Source: Sphingorhabdus sp. EL138
GTDB lineage: Bacteria; Pseudomonadota; Alphaproteobacteria; Sphingomonadales; Sphingomonadaceae
Direction of reading: 5' to 3'
Assembly (NCBI RefSeq): GCF_900258045.1
Contig: NZ_OGVD01000001.1
Coordinates: forward strand, 353,001 to 417,000
DNA: 64,000 nt
The notes below the pieces were generated by a model, which saw only the letters and a program-made list of their open reading frames with translations, was not told the DNA's origin and did no database searches. The position numbers were made by a program, and so were the translations under genes. Positions 32,595 through 41,422 of this stretch are shown here, in pieces (within the stretch, counting starts at the first letter, position 1; each line of letters starts with the position of its first letter).

Positions 32595-34250
32595 ATGACA
32601 GCAAAGCTTACCATCACCCTTGCCCAAACGACCCAGGCGGTTGGCGATTTGCGCGGCAATGCCGACGCGATGATCGCCGTCTATCGGTCAAAACCGGATA
32701 GCGACCTGATTGTCTTTCCGGAGCTGCAGCTCATTGGCTATCCGCCCGAAGATCTGGTGCTGAAACCGGCGGTCGTCGAACGTGCGGAAACAGAACTGCA
32801 GCGATTGGCCGACGCGACAAAAGATAGCGCGCCAGCCATGTTGGTAGGGTCGATTTTCCGTGACAAGGGCCATCTCTATAACGGCATTGCGCTGCTTGAA
32901 AGCGGCCAGATCAAAGAGGTGCGATATAAGGTTGAGCTTCCCAATTACGGCACGTTTGATGAAAAGCGCCTGTTCACATCCGGGCCGCTACCAGAACCCA
33001 TCGACTTTCGCGGCTGTAAAATTGGCCTGCCCATTTGCGAGGATGTCTGGTTCCCGACCGTCTGTGAACATCTGAAAGCACAGGGCGCGGAAATGCTGAT
33101 TTCTGTCCATGGCAGCCCCTATGAGATTGAGAAAGATGATCGGCGGCTGGGCCAGGTGGCAACGCAGCGCGTACGGGAAACACAGCTGCCGTTGCTTTTC
33201 CTCAACCGGATTGGCGGCCAGGATGAAGTGGTGTTCGATGGAGCGAGCTTCGTCCTCAACGGCGACACCAGTGTAATGCACCAGCTTCCTGACTGGGACG
33301 AGGCCATCGTTGATACCTATTGGTCGAATGAGGGTGGGGACTGGACTTGCGCGCCCGGCGAGATTCACAAGCTCGATGATCATCCGGCCGATATTTATAA
33401 CGCGATGATAGTTGGCTTACGCGACTATGTGAATGCCAACCGCTTTCCTGGCGTCATTCTTGGTCTGTCTGGCGGCATCGATAGCGCCCTGTCTGCGGCA
33501 GTGGCGGTTGACGCCTTGGGCGCGGATCGGGTGTGGTGCGTGATGATGCCGTCGCGCTTTACCAGCCAAGAAAGCCTCGACGATGCGGCAAGCTGTGCTC
33601 AGATGCTTGGCACGCGGCTCGACACGATTTCAATTGTGCCCGCAGTCGAAGGTTTTGACGCCATGCTCGAAGGTAGTTTTGCCGATGAAGAGGTCGATAT
33701 TACCGAAGAGAATATCCAGTCACGCATCCGCGGCGTGACGCTGATGGCGATGAGCAACAAATTTGGCCATATGTTGCTGACCACCGGTAACAAGAGCGAG
33801 ATGAGCGTCGGCTATGCCACCATCTATGGCGATATGGCGGGCGGCTATTCGGTGCTAAAAGACGCCTATAAGCTGACCTGTTTCAAACTGTCGGAATGGC
33901 GCAATCGCAACAAGCCATCGCTCGGCATGGGGCCTGATGGGCCTGTCATGCCCGACAACATCATCACCAAACCGCCAAGCGCGGAGCTGCGTGAAGACCA
34001 GAAGGACAGCGACAGCCTGCCGGACTATGAAGTTCTCGATCCCCTGCTCCACGGGCTGGTGGAGGAAGAATTATCGGTTTCTGATCTTGTCGAACGCGGC
34101 TTTGATCGCGAAACCGTGATACGGATCGAAAAATTGCTCTATATAGCCGAATATAAACGGCGTCAGGCGCCTCCCGGCGTAAAACTGGGCACAAGAAATT
34201 TTGGCCGAGACCGGCGCTATCCCATTACCAATGCATTTAGGACGATATGA
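32595..34250 (+). CDS. nadE: Glutamine-dependent NAD+ synthetase
   Basis: A 551-residue two-domain enzyme. The N-terminal nitrilase-like glutaminase has the E43-K112-C148 triad (FPELQLIGY, YKVELPNYG, GLPICEDVWF). The C-terminal NAD synthetase domain has the PP-loop LSGGIDSALS and GNKSEMSVGY. It amidates deamido-NAD with ammonia from glutamine. The stop overlaps the gltX start by 4 bp (ATGA), so the two genes are translationally coupled. Confidence 0.94.
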   Translation: MTAKLTITLAQTTQAVGDLRGNADAMIAVYRSKPDSDLIVFPELQLIGYPPEDLVLKPAVVERAETELQRLADATKDSAPAMLVGSIFRDKGHLYNGIALLESGQIKEVRYKVELPNYGTFDEKRLFTSGPLPEPIDFRGCKIGLPICEDVWFPTVCEHLKAQGAEMLISVHGSPYEIEKDDRRLGQVATQRVRETQLPLLFLNRIGGQDEVVFDGASFVLNGDTSVMHQLPDWDEAIVDTYWSNEGGDWTCAPGEIHKLDDHPADIYNAMIVGLRDYVNANRFPGVILGLSGGIDSALSAAVAVDALGADRVWCVMMPSRFTSQESLDDAASCAQMLGTRLDTISIVPAVEGFDAMLEGSFADEEVDITEENIQSRIRGVTLMAMSNKFGHMLLTTGNKSEMSVGYATIYGDMAGGYSVLKDAYKLTCFKLSEWRNRNKPSLGMGPDGPVMPDNIITKPPSAELREDQKDSDSLPDYEVLDPLLHGLVEEELSVSDLVERGFDRETVIRIEKLLYIAEYKRRQAPPGVKLGTRNFGRDRRYPITNAFRTI

Positions 34251-35584
34251 CCATTAAAACCCGCTTTGCACCCTCGCCCACCGGGCATCTTCATGTCGGC
34301 AATATCCGCACGGCGCTCCACAACTGGATGTTCGCCAAGAAAAAGGGTGGCGAATTTCTGCTGCGGCTGGATGATACCGACAAGGAACGCTCCAAGGAGG
34401 AATATGTCACCGCTATACGCGCTGATCTCGCTTGGCTCGGCATCCATCCCGATAGCGAAGAGCGGCAGTCGGCACGTTTCGACCGCTACGAAGAGCAGTT
34501 CGAGACGTTAAAGGCAGCGGGCCGGGTTTATCCCGCCTATGAAACCGCGCAAGAACTGGATCTGAAGCGCAAGGTTCAACTCGGTCGCGGCAAGCCGCCG
34601 ACATATGATCGGGGAGCCCTGGAACTAACCGATGCGGAAATTGCAGCCTTTGAAGCAGAAGGCCGAAAGGCACATTGGCGCTTCAAGTTGGATCACGACA
34701 TATCGATTGAGTGGACCGACCTGATCCGCGGCGACCAGCATTTTGATCCGGCCTTGCTGTCCGATCCGGTCATCCGCCGTGAAGATGGCAGTTGGCTTTA
34801 TATGCTGCCATCGACCATCGATGATATGGATATGGGCATCACCCATGTCGTGCGCGGCGAGGATCATGTCGCCAATACCGCGGTCCAGATTCAGATGTTT
34901 CAGGCCTTTGGCGCTAACACACCGGAATTTGCCCATGAGGCATTGCTGGTGGGGACAGAGGGCAAGCTTTCCAAGCGCTTGGGGTCCTTGGGCGTAGGCG
35001 GTTTTCGCGAGCGCAACATTGAACCGCAATCGATTGTCGCGTTACTTGCCCGTATCGGCACCAGCGACCCGGTGGAGCCAATTGCAGACGTTATGACGTT
35101 GGTGGAAACTTTTGATTTTTCACGCTTTGGACGGGCGCCAGCGCGCTTTGATGACGAAGAATTGACCCAGCTGAACCAGAAGATAGTGCACCTGCTGGAC
35201 TATGAAGATGTGCAGGATCGGCTGCCTGATGCAATGTCTGCGGCGGCTTGGGACGTCGTCCGGCCCAATCTGCATGATATGGGTGAAATCGATGCCTGGT
35301 GGCAGGTGGTGACGGGCCCGGTAGCCGCTCCCGACTTGTCGGCCGAAGATCAGGACTTCCTGGATCAGGCCCGAACAACCCTGGAGGGCTTGTCCTGGTC
35401 AGAGACGATCTGGAAAGACTGGACCGGAGCATTGAAGGAAGGCACCGGCCGCAAAGGCAAGTCATTGTTCATGCCGCTGCGTCAGGCGCTGACCGGATTG
35501 GATCACGGACCGGACATGGGCGCATTGCTTCCGCTCATTGGCCGAGAATCTGCCCTCGCACGGCTGCAAAACATCTTTTCATAG
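34247..35584 (+). CDS. gltX: Glutamyl-tRNA synthetase
   Basis: A 445-residue class I aminoacyl-tRNA synthetase. The HIGH-type motif reads PSPTGHLHVGN and the KMSKS-type motif reads KLSKRLGS, with DTDKERSKEEYV near the N-terminus. The protein is somewhat shorter than the usual 460-480 residues and belongs to the SKR-type group, which in alphaproteobacteria often coexists with a second GltX; mischarging tRNA-Gln for later amidation is typical. It overlaps nadE by 4 bp. Confidence 0.92.
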   Translation: MTIKTRFAPSPTGHLHVGNIRTALHNWMFAKKKGGEFLLRLDDTDKERSKEEYVTAIRADLAWLGIHPDSEERQSARFDRYEEQFETLKAAGRVYPAYETAQELDLKRKVQLGRGKPPTYDRGALELTDAEIAAFEAEGRKAHWRFKLDHDISIEWTDLIRGDQHFDPALLSDPVIRREDGSWLYMLPSTIDDMDMGITHVVRGEDHVANTAVQIQMFQAFGANTPEFAHEALLVGTEGKLSKRLGSLGVGGFRERNIEPQSIVALLARIGTSDPVEPIADVMTLVETFDFSRFGRAPARFDDEELTQLNQKIVHLLDYEDVQDRLPDAMSAAAWDVVRPNLHDMGEIDAWWQVVTGPVAAPDLSAEDQDFLDQARTTLEGLSWSETIWKDWTGALKEGTGRKGKSLFMPLRQALTGLDHGPDMGALLPLIGRESALARLQNIFS

Positions 35585-35637
35585 CCGCCGATTTCCCTAC
35601 CCTACACCGCTTTGGCGAGCCATGTCCTTGATTTTAA

Positions 35638-35663
35638 ATATGTAATAGTATAACATCACATAT
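35638..35663. promoter_or_regulatory. 26-bp imperfect palindrome upstream of tonB-like gene
   Basis: ATATGT-(14 bp)-ACATAT with a partly symmetrical core ATxxTATAxxAT: 20 of 26 positions agree with the reverse complement. It is A+T-rich in a GC-rich setting, 76 bp before the start of the TonB gene. The form resembles Zur/Fur-family operators, but the regulator is not proven. Confidence 0.5.
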
Positions 35664-35738
35664 GACGGTGCGGGATATAGCGCCAATAAATGGGGCAGCT
35701 GCACTGTCATCCGAGGAGATGGATGAAAGGACAGACTT

Positions 35739-36410
35739 ATGAGCTTCACATCAACTTACGCGCATAAACCACCCAATTATAAAGGCATTGGACTGGCCGT
35801 GGGGGTTCACGCTTTGCTTTTTGCCGGCGCTATGGCTTTGCCTGCGATAACCGCAGAGATACCATTTGAGGGCGTGATTACGGCCTATCCGATCGAGGTT
35901 GATAAAGAGCCGCCGACACCTGCCACCAAGATTGAGGAGCCGATTGTCGCGACCAATCCACCGCCAAAGTCGGTCACGGCTGTTACACCCATAGTGAATC
36001 CACCGGTGTTCAATGATCCGCCCGCGATAACGTTTGCCGGTATCGAAGATGGCATAGACATCGGTAGTTTAGGGGATCGGATTACGACTCCAATAGCTCC
36101 AATCGAGATCATTCCGGAACCGGTCATTGCAGATGCGAAATTGAATAACCGCTTTAGCGCTCAGTTTCAGCCGCCCTATCCATCCGGATTGCTGCGAATG
36201 GGCGAGGAAGGAATGATCACTGTACGCGTTCTCGTCGGAACCGATGGTCGGGCCAAGCAGATTGAACTGGTTGATAGTCCGCACGAAGGCTTTTGGACCG
36301 CAACCAAACGGCATGCCCTGAAAAAATGGCGTTTCGAACCGGCGACGAAGGATGGTGCGCCTTTTGAAAGTTGGATGACCCTGAAAGTCCGGTTCCAGAT
36401 TAACAGCTGA
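35739..36410 (+). CDS. TonB family energy transducer
   Basis: A 223-residue protein. One N-terminal anchor (about residues 17-36, GLAVGVHALLFAGAMAL) precedes a proline-rich periplasmic linker (VDKEPPTPATKIEEP, NPPPKSVT). The C-terminal TonB domain (about 135-222) contains YPSGLLRMGEEGMITVRVLVG and the closing WRFEPATKDGAPFESWMTLKVRFQI. It transfers proton-motive energy to TonB-dependent receptors. exbB and exbD are not adjacent. Its promoter carries a palindrome of the metal-regulator kind. Confidence 0.87.
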   Translation: MSFTSTYAHKPPNYKGIGLAVGVHALLFAGAMALPAITAEIPFEGVITAYPIEVDKEPPTPATKIEEPIVATNPPPKSVTAVTPIVNPPVFNDPPAITFAGIEDGIDIGSLGDRITTPIAPIEIIPEPVIADAKLNNRFSAQFQPPYPSGLLRMGEEGMITVRVLVGTDGRAKQIELVDSPHEGFWTATKRHALKKWRFEPATKDGAPFESWMTLKVRFQINS

Positions 36411-36427
36411 GCCTGAAAATGCGAAGT

Positions 36428-36480
36428 CCAGCCCCGATGATACAGAATATGCCGCAACGGGGCTGGTCATCCGCGTTTTT
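36428..36480 (+). terminator. Probable terminator after the TonB gene
   Basis: CCAGCCCCG (36428-36436) pairs with CGGGGCTGG (36458-36466), a perfect 9-bp stem around a 21-nt loop. TCATCCGCG and then five T bases follow. The gap before the T-run weakens the case for a strict intrinsic terminator. Confidence 0.45.
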
Positions 36481-36498
36481 GCACCCTATTTAACAATA

Positions 36499-36909
36499 AT
36501 GAAGATGCTAAAAGATGTTTCCGTCGGCGGCGGTTTAAAGGACTTGATTACTCTTTTGCGCCGGAGTCCAAAGGAACAGGCGATGCCGGCCTTTCTGGCC
36601 TTTCTCTGTTCCGGTTTCATCTTCTTCCTGTTTATCATCGACCCGAAGGTCAATACGGACGTCTATGTTCCACAAGAAGTTATCTATGTCGAAAACTGGA
36701 CACTTGACCGCACGGACGAAGATATCATGAAAGACCGCTGGGCCGTACAATGCCTGAAAGACAAGCAGGAAACGAAACGCAGAGAAGCGATGAAATCGTT
36801 GGGCCGAATCTCGGGCATGGATGTTGACGCGATTGAACGCGAAGCAAAAGCGGACCGATTGGCGCGCGGCGAAGTGGAAGTGGAACGGCCAGCCGGCCTG
36901 ACATGCTGA
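36499..36909 (+). CDS. Small membrane protein of unknown function
   Basis: A 136-residue protein with one transmembrane segment (about residues 30-47, FLAFLCSGFIFFLFII) and a charged C-terminal domain containing DIMKDRWAVQCLKDKQETKR and a long Lys/Glu/Arg-rich helix. It ends in an odd Cys (GLTC). It resembles small sphingomonad hypothetical proteins, and I assign no function. Its last bases overlap the ribD start, which implies translational coupling with riboflavin synthesis. Confidence 0.7.
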   Translation: MKMLKDVSVGGGLKDLITLLRRSPKEQAMPAFLAFLCSGFIFFLFIIDPKVNTDVYVPQEVIYVENWTLDRTDEDIMKDRWAVQCLKDKQETKRREAMKSLGRISGMDVDAIEREAKADRLARGEVEVERPAGLTC

Positions 36910-37880
36910 TGGCTCAGAGTGACGCACGCTATATGGCGGCGGCGATCGCCTTGTCGGAACGCGGACGCGGCCGAACCGGTGATAATCCCAACGTTGGCTG
37001 CATCATCGTCAAGAACAATATTATAGTCGGCCGCGGCTGGACGCAGCCAGGGGGGCGGCCGCATGCTGAAGCGATGGCTCTGGCACAAGCGGGCAAGGCC
37101 GCCAAGGGGGCCGACATCTACGTCACGATGGAACCATGTGCGCATGAAAGCAAACGCGGGCCGACTTGCGCCAATCTTGTAAAGGAAGCAGCGCCTGCGC
37201 GCGTCATCGTCGCAACCCTGGATATTGACGAACGCACTCGGCGGCAAGGGATCGATCGCTTGGGTGATGCGGGTATTTCCGTATCTGTCGGTCTGTTGGA
37301 ACAGCAGGCGCACCGCGCAATGGCTGGATTTTTTGCGCGCATGGAAAAAGGCCGTCCGCATGTCACGCTGAAACTCGCCTTGTCCTTGGACGGATGTATC
37401 GCCATGGCCGACGGTACCAGCAAATGGATCACCAGCGACCGCGCGCGCGCGCATGCCCATCTCGAAAGGGCACGGTGTGATGCCATATTGGTTGGGGCCG
37501 GTACGGTAGCGGCCGACAATCCTGGACTGGATGTCCGTCTTGCCGGATTGGAAGGTCGCTCACCCCAACCGGTGGTTCTCGGCAAAGCGGAGGTCGGAGA
37601 TCACTGGACCGAAATTTCCGAACCCCAGGCTATTGCGGAGTTGGATCAAGCAAACTGGCTGCTGGTCGAGGGGGGTGCTACTACCGCTGCCTCTTTCCTG
37701 CAAGCCGATCTGGTCGATCGCTTACTGCTTTATCGGGCACCGATCATCATTGGCGGCGGTTTACAAGGCATTGGCGATATTGGCATTGGCAGTCTTGACG
37801 TCGCTCACGGTCAATGGACCCGGCTGGATCGCCGCGATTTGGGCAACGATGTGCTTGAGATATATGAACGGGCCGCCTAA
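36903..37880 (+). CDS. ribD: Bifunctional pyrimidine deaminase/reductase in riboflavin synthesis
   Basis: A 325-residue RibD. The N-terminal deaminase domain has zinc ligands in HAEAMALA (H54, E56) and PCAHESKRGPTC (C79, C89). The C-terminal RibD-C reductase domain has KLALSLDGCIA, LVGAGTVAADNPGLDVRL and LLVEGGATTAASFL. It catalyses the second and third steps from GTP toward riboflavin. The start overlaps the previous gene by 7 bp; an ATG at 36909 would be a TGATG-coupled alternative. ribE follows 31 bp downstream. Confidence 0.93.
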   Translation: MLMAQSDARYMAAAIALSERGRGRTGDNPNVGCIIVKNNIIVGRGWTQPGGRPHAEAMALAQAGKAAKGADIYVTMEPCAHESKRGPTCANLVKEAAPARVIVATLDIDERTRRQGIDRLGDAGISVSVGLLEQQAHRAMAGFFARMEKGRPHVTLKLALSLDGCIAMADGTSKWITSDRARAHAHLERARCDAILVGAGTVAADNPGLDVRLAGLEGRSPQPVVLGKAEVGDHWTEISEPQAIAELDQANWLLVEGGATTAASFLQADLVDRLLLYRAPIIIGGGLQGIGDIGIGSLDVAHGQWTRLDRRDLGNDVLEIYERAA

Positions 37881-37911
37881 GTTCGCGGCCTGGATTTTAT
37901 AAAGGCTTCCC

Positions 37912-38526
37912 ATGTTTACAGGCATAGTTTCCGATATCGGTACAATAACCAAGGTTGAGGAGCGCGGCGATCTGCGGCTGGTGATATCCTGTCACTATGA
38001 CATGAGTAGCGTTGACATTGGTGCATCCATAGCCTGCTCTGGCGCTTGTTTAACGGTTGTTGACAAAGGGTCAGACTGGTTTGCAGTGGATATCTCAGCT
38101 GAAAGCATATCCAAAACCGCGAAATCCATGTGGTCACAAGGCGGCAAGCTCAATCTTGAGCGGGCCTTGAAAGTCGGCGATGAACTTGGCGGTCATATTG
38201 TCACAGGCCACGTCGATGCAGTGGGCGACATAGTGTCGGTGGAAACAGAGGGCGATTCGCATCCGGTCCACATCCACGCCCCCGCCGACATTGCGCCCTA
38301 TCTGGCACCAAAAGGTTCCATCACCGTCGATGGCATTTCACTCACCGTCAACACTGTCGATGATCAGCCGGATGGCAGTACGATTTTCGGCCTGAACATT
38401 ATTCCGCACACCGCGAGCGTCACGACTTTCGCAGATTTGAAAGCCGGTGATCAGGTCAATCTGGAGATTGATATACTGGCGCGCTATCTCTCACGCATGG
38501 AGAAATTGCGCGCCGTTACGGCTTAG
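37912..38526 (+). CDS. ribE: Riboflavin synthase alpha chain
   Basis: A 204-residue protein made of two lumazine-binding repeats (MFTGIVSDIGTI... and GGHIVTGHVDAVGDI...), the typical homotrimeric synthase that dismutates 6,7-dimethyl-8-ribityllumazine. The motif SIACSGACLTVV carries the first-barrel active-site region. It follows ribD closely, giving a ribD-ribE unit. ribBA and ribH are not in the window. Confidence 0.93.
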   Translation: MFTGIVSDIGTITKVEERGDLRLVISCHYDMSSVDIGASIACSGACLTVVDKGSDWFAVDISAESISKTAKSMWSQGGKLNLERALKVGDELGGHIVTGHVDAVGDIVSVETEGDSHPVHIHAPADIAPYLAPKGSITVDGISLTVNTVDDQPDGSTIFGLNIIPHTASVTTFADLKAGDQVNLEIDILARYLSRMEKLRAVTA

Positions 38527-38533
38527 ATTCGCC

Positions 38534-39391
38534 TTAGAACGGCAGCCATCTCTGCTTTTTGCTGAACTTCATATAGCCAACATTTGCGCCTAGCCGCAAA
38601 CCTGCACCCAGTCTCACCGGGATCAGGACCTTGTCGCCGCTGCGCAAATAGCTCACATGGAAACCGCCAACAAAATAGGCCGCGCCCTCCCCCGCAGGAA
38701 AGCGCTGATAAAGATCTTCAGTGTCGTAGAGATTATAAACTAGGACAAAACTGTTCGCCGCGTTGCCACCAACATCAAAACCGATAGATGGTCCGGTCCA
38801 GTAGACGGGTCGTTCACCCTCAATCTTGTGGTGCAACTTGCCGGAGCCGTAACGCAGACCTACCACGAAAGCGCCAGATGCTTCACGCCCCGCAATATAG
38901 GCATTGGGCCGACCCTGTTTCTTCAAGATGTCTTCAATAACTCCGGCAAGGCCCTTGGCGCCTTTGCCGAATACGCCCTCAGCCGCGCCGATAAGGTCAT
39001 CGTCCTGATAAGTGGTCGCTTCGTCAACATTCGCGATAACATTCCCGTTTTCGTCGTAGCCATTTTGGTCATAGCTGTTCTCGTTGACGGCATCGTCATA
39101 GCCTGTGCCATCATCAACCTGACCGGGTTGGGCGATGTCGCTGTTAATATCGCCGCTGACGGTAGTATTTTGCTCTGGCTCAGGCGTTTCAAAATTTCCA
39201 TCATAGTCAGGAGTATCGAGATCAGCATCAATCGCGTCATTCGGATCAATCGTCTGTACCTGCGCAAATGCAGGCGACATGGCTGGTGTGCATGCCAATG
39301 CGGCGACGGCGAACAGGCCAAGCAATCTCGAACCGAGACTCTCGCGGATATTTTTTTTCACAAACATTTCCTTTGGGCACGACTTAGACAT
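38534..39391 (-). CDS. eipA: DUF1134 (EipA-type) envelope protein
   Basis: A 285-residue secreted protein. A signal peptide (about residues 1-44, with LLGLFAVAALACTPAMSPAFAQ) precedes an acidic Asp/Asn/Glu-rich low-complexity stretch of about 90 residues (DDGTGYDDAVNENSYDQNG). The C-terminal DUF1134 domain (about 150-285) has ANAYIAGREASGAFV-like and GPSIGFDVGGNAANSFVLVYNL segments. In Brucella the DUF1134 protein EipA supports envelope integrity, so a periplasmic envelope role is inferred. The start at 39391 is chosen because AAGGAG lies about 8 nt upstream. The acidic region is longer than I would expect for the family. Confidence 0.82.
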   Translation of the reverse strand: MSKSCPKEMFVKKNIRESLGSRLLGLFAVAALACTPAMSPAFAQVQTIDPNDAIDADLDTPDYDGNFETPEPEQNTTVSGDINSDIAQPGQVDDGTGYDDAVNENSYDQNGYDENGNVIANVDEATTYQDDDLIGAAEGVFGKGAKGLAGVIEDILKKQGRPNAYIAGREASGAFVVGLRYGSGKLHHKIEGERPVYWTGPSIGFDVGGNAANSFVLVYNLYDTEDLYQRFPAGEGAAYFVGGFHVSYLRSGDKVLIPVRLGAGLRLGANVGYMKFSKKQRWLPF

Positions 39392-39661
39392 GGGTAAACT
39401 CCTTCCCATACCAGCCGCTTTCGACTTTGGCGTTTCGTGATGACTACGCAATGAACGGACGACGACCCGAGTCGATTTTACGACCTGTTGAGTGTTCGAA
39501 CCCGCGTTTGGCTTCAAACATGGCCGGATTGCGCTAAACAGACCAGGTTCCGCATGGTTTTTGTCCACTAAGCCAAATTGACAGCTTCAGCAGGCACTTT
39601 ACCCATTGCAGCCACTGCGATGCCCCGTTATAGCGCATGGCCTTGGCCAAGCCAGTCGTGC

Positions 39662-39753
39662 GGACACGTGGGTGAGCGGCTGAAACCACCTCCCTGCTAA
39701 GGAGGCAAGGGCCTCACGGTCCTTCGAGGGTTCGAATCCCTCCGTGTCCGCCA
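39662..39753 (+). tRNA. tRNA-Ser (anticodon GCT)
   Basis: The acceptor stem GGACACG pairs with CGTGTCC, and a long variable arm and a T-arm GGGTTCGAATCCC follow. The anticodon stem CCTCC/GGAGG holds the loop CTGCTAA, giving anticodon GCT (serine AGC/AGU). Discriminator G and an encoded CCA end at 39753. The size with the long extra arm (about 92 nt) fits class II tRNA-Ser. It stands at the boundary to the A+T-rich polysaccharide cluster. Confidence 0.95.
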
Positions 39754-39910
39754 TCTATTAACATGACTAGCACCAATAGCCCTGATCGCATTTAGGTCAT
39801 TGATGCCCTCCACAGAAGACCTTATAGCGACCTCTCACAGCACCAAATTTTTGTCATTTTGATTACAGACAAGAACGGAGCGCAATACTTGAAGCGTGGT
39901 TGAGACTGAG

Positions 39911-41380
39911 ATGGGATATGGCTTGAAAACAGTAAAATTGAACAAGCTAACAGCCAAATGGCTGTCGGCTTTCCCGGCAGCAGTATCCTCCGCCAACGCT
40001 AGATTTTATGCGTTTACGTTATTCATCGTTTGTATTTTTCTGATGGGTGGCGGATCGCGAGATGACATCCAATCGCTCTTGTTGCTGAGGCCATTGTCTA
40101 TTATTTTCGTGGCATATGCTTTCTCGGTTTCGAGCCATAGGCGTTGGACTGGAAACCTGCTCCCGGTCTTTATGCTAGCTACCTTAGCCATACTTATGAT
40201 GCTGCAACTTGCACCATTACCGCCTTCGGTTTGGTCAGAATTGCCACAAAGGCAGATTTACTTTGATATCGCAACGCTAGCAGGGATGGAGCAGCCGTGG
40301 CGTCCGCTCACACTTTCGCCTTCAAAAACACTCAATAGCTTGTTCTCACTGTCTGTCCCCCTAGCCGCGATGCTGCTATTCATGAATTTGGAGAGGCCCG
40401 ACCAACGGCGAGCACTTGTAGTCATATTATTACTGGCATATTTTAGCGCCATTTTGGCGATGCTGCAGTTAGGCGGCTCTTCAAGTGGCCCATTGTATTT
40501 CTACCAAATTACCAACAACGGACAAGCTGTTGGCCTGTTTGCCAATCGAAATCATCAGGCTGTCTTGCTGGCATGCGCAATAGTTATCGCAGCCTGGTAT
40601 GCCGGAACAATAAAGCGGTCTGAGAAATCTGCCACAATTAAAGTCAGCGCGGCAATCGCATCAATATTTGTGCTGTTGCCACTAATTTTTATTACCGGTT
40701 CTCGCGCCGGACTTGTACTGGCACTGCCCGCCTTTATTTTTGCCTTGCTATTCGTTTACAATGGCAAATTTTTTTCGGATGCGCCCAAAAAAAATACCAA
40801 ACGAGTGAGAAAGTCAAAGTTCAAATTCTGGCAGAGATTTTCTATCAAAAATTTGATTGCGGGGGCGTTCATATTGACGCTTGTATCGATAGTGGGCGCC
40901 GCTTTTTATGCATCAAGAACTGCTGCATTTGATCGTCTTACAAGTGGTGATGCACAGGCAGAACTGAGGCTTGATCTTCTACCGACGCTGCTAACAATGG
41001 TTCAAGAATATATGCCGTGGGGTACCGGCTTTGGGTCTTTTGAACATGTCTATAAGATTTTTGAACCACTTGACCTGCTCAAAGCAGAGTATCTGAATCA
41101 AGCTCATAGCGATTGGTTGCAAATTTTGATCGAGGGCGGGTTGCCGGTAGTAGTTCTAATTGTTGTATTTCTGGGGTGGCTGCTTGCCCGAAGTCGGCGA
41201 GTGTTTGATAGTTCAATTACAAAAAGCAGACGTAGTCGCATATTCCTCTCGGTCACTATAATTGGGTTTCTTGTCGCAGCGAGCATCGGTGACTACCCTC
41301 TCAGGGTACCATCCATGATGGCTGTTCTAGCGGTTTTTCTTTGTGTATTTTCTGAAGCGACGGCTCGGTCTAACCGTTAG
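39911..41380 (+). CDS. O-antigen ligase/polymerase family membrane protein
   Basis: About 489 residues with ten or more transmembrane segments. A large extracytoplasmic loop holds FANRNHQAVLLACA and, later, a second conserved region with GTGFGSFEHVYKIF and NQAHSDWLQILIEGGLP, typical of O-antigen ligase/Wzy-type proteins (PF04932). It joins or polymerises glycan units at the periplasmic face. I start at the ATG at 39911; a GTG at 39896 is also possible. It opens the cluster, 157 bp after the tRNA-Ser gene, and a second polymerase-like protein occurs at 57624. Confidence 0.85.
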   Translation: MGYGLKTVKLNKLTAKWLSAFPAAVSSANARFYAFTLFIVCIFLMGGGSRDDIQSLLLLRPLSIIFVAYAFSVSSHRRWTGNLLPVFMLATLAILMMLQLAPLPPSVWSELPQRQIYFDIATLAGMEQPWRPLTLSPSKTLNSLFSLSVPLAAMLLFMNLERPDQRRALVVILLLAYFSAILAMLQLGGSSSGPLYFYQITNNGQAVGLFANRNHQAVLLACAIVIAAWYAGTIKRSEKSATIKVSAAIASIFVLLPLIFITGSRAGLVLALPAFIFALLFVYNGKFFSDAPKKNTKRVRKSKFKFWQRFSIKNLIAGAFILTLVSIVGAAFYASRTAAFDRLTSGDAQAELRLDLLPTLLTMVQEYMPWGTGFGSFEHVYKIFEPLDLLKAEYLNQAHSDWLQILIEGGLPVVVLIVVFLGWLLARSRRVFDSSITKSRRSRIFLSVTIIGFLVAASIGDYPLRVPSMMAVLAVFLCVFSEATARSNR

Positions 41381-41422
41381 GAGAAGGCAATTTCGATTGA
41401 ACGAAAGCCCAATACGGTCGAG

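Noticed and set aside
37437-37457. CG-repeat inside ribD (GCGCGCGCGCGC)
   Set aside because: It codes for the RARAHAH stretch in a conserved protein and gives no sign of instability or regulation.
39662-39753. tRNA-Ser as a proven attachment site
   Set aside because: No second copy of its 3' end and no integrase gene were found in the window, so the boundary remains only suggestive.
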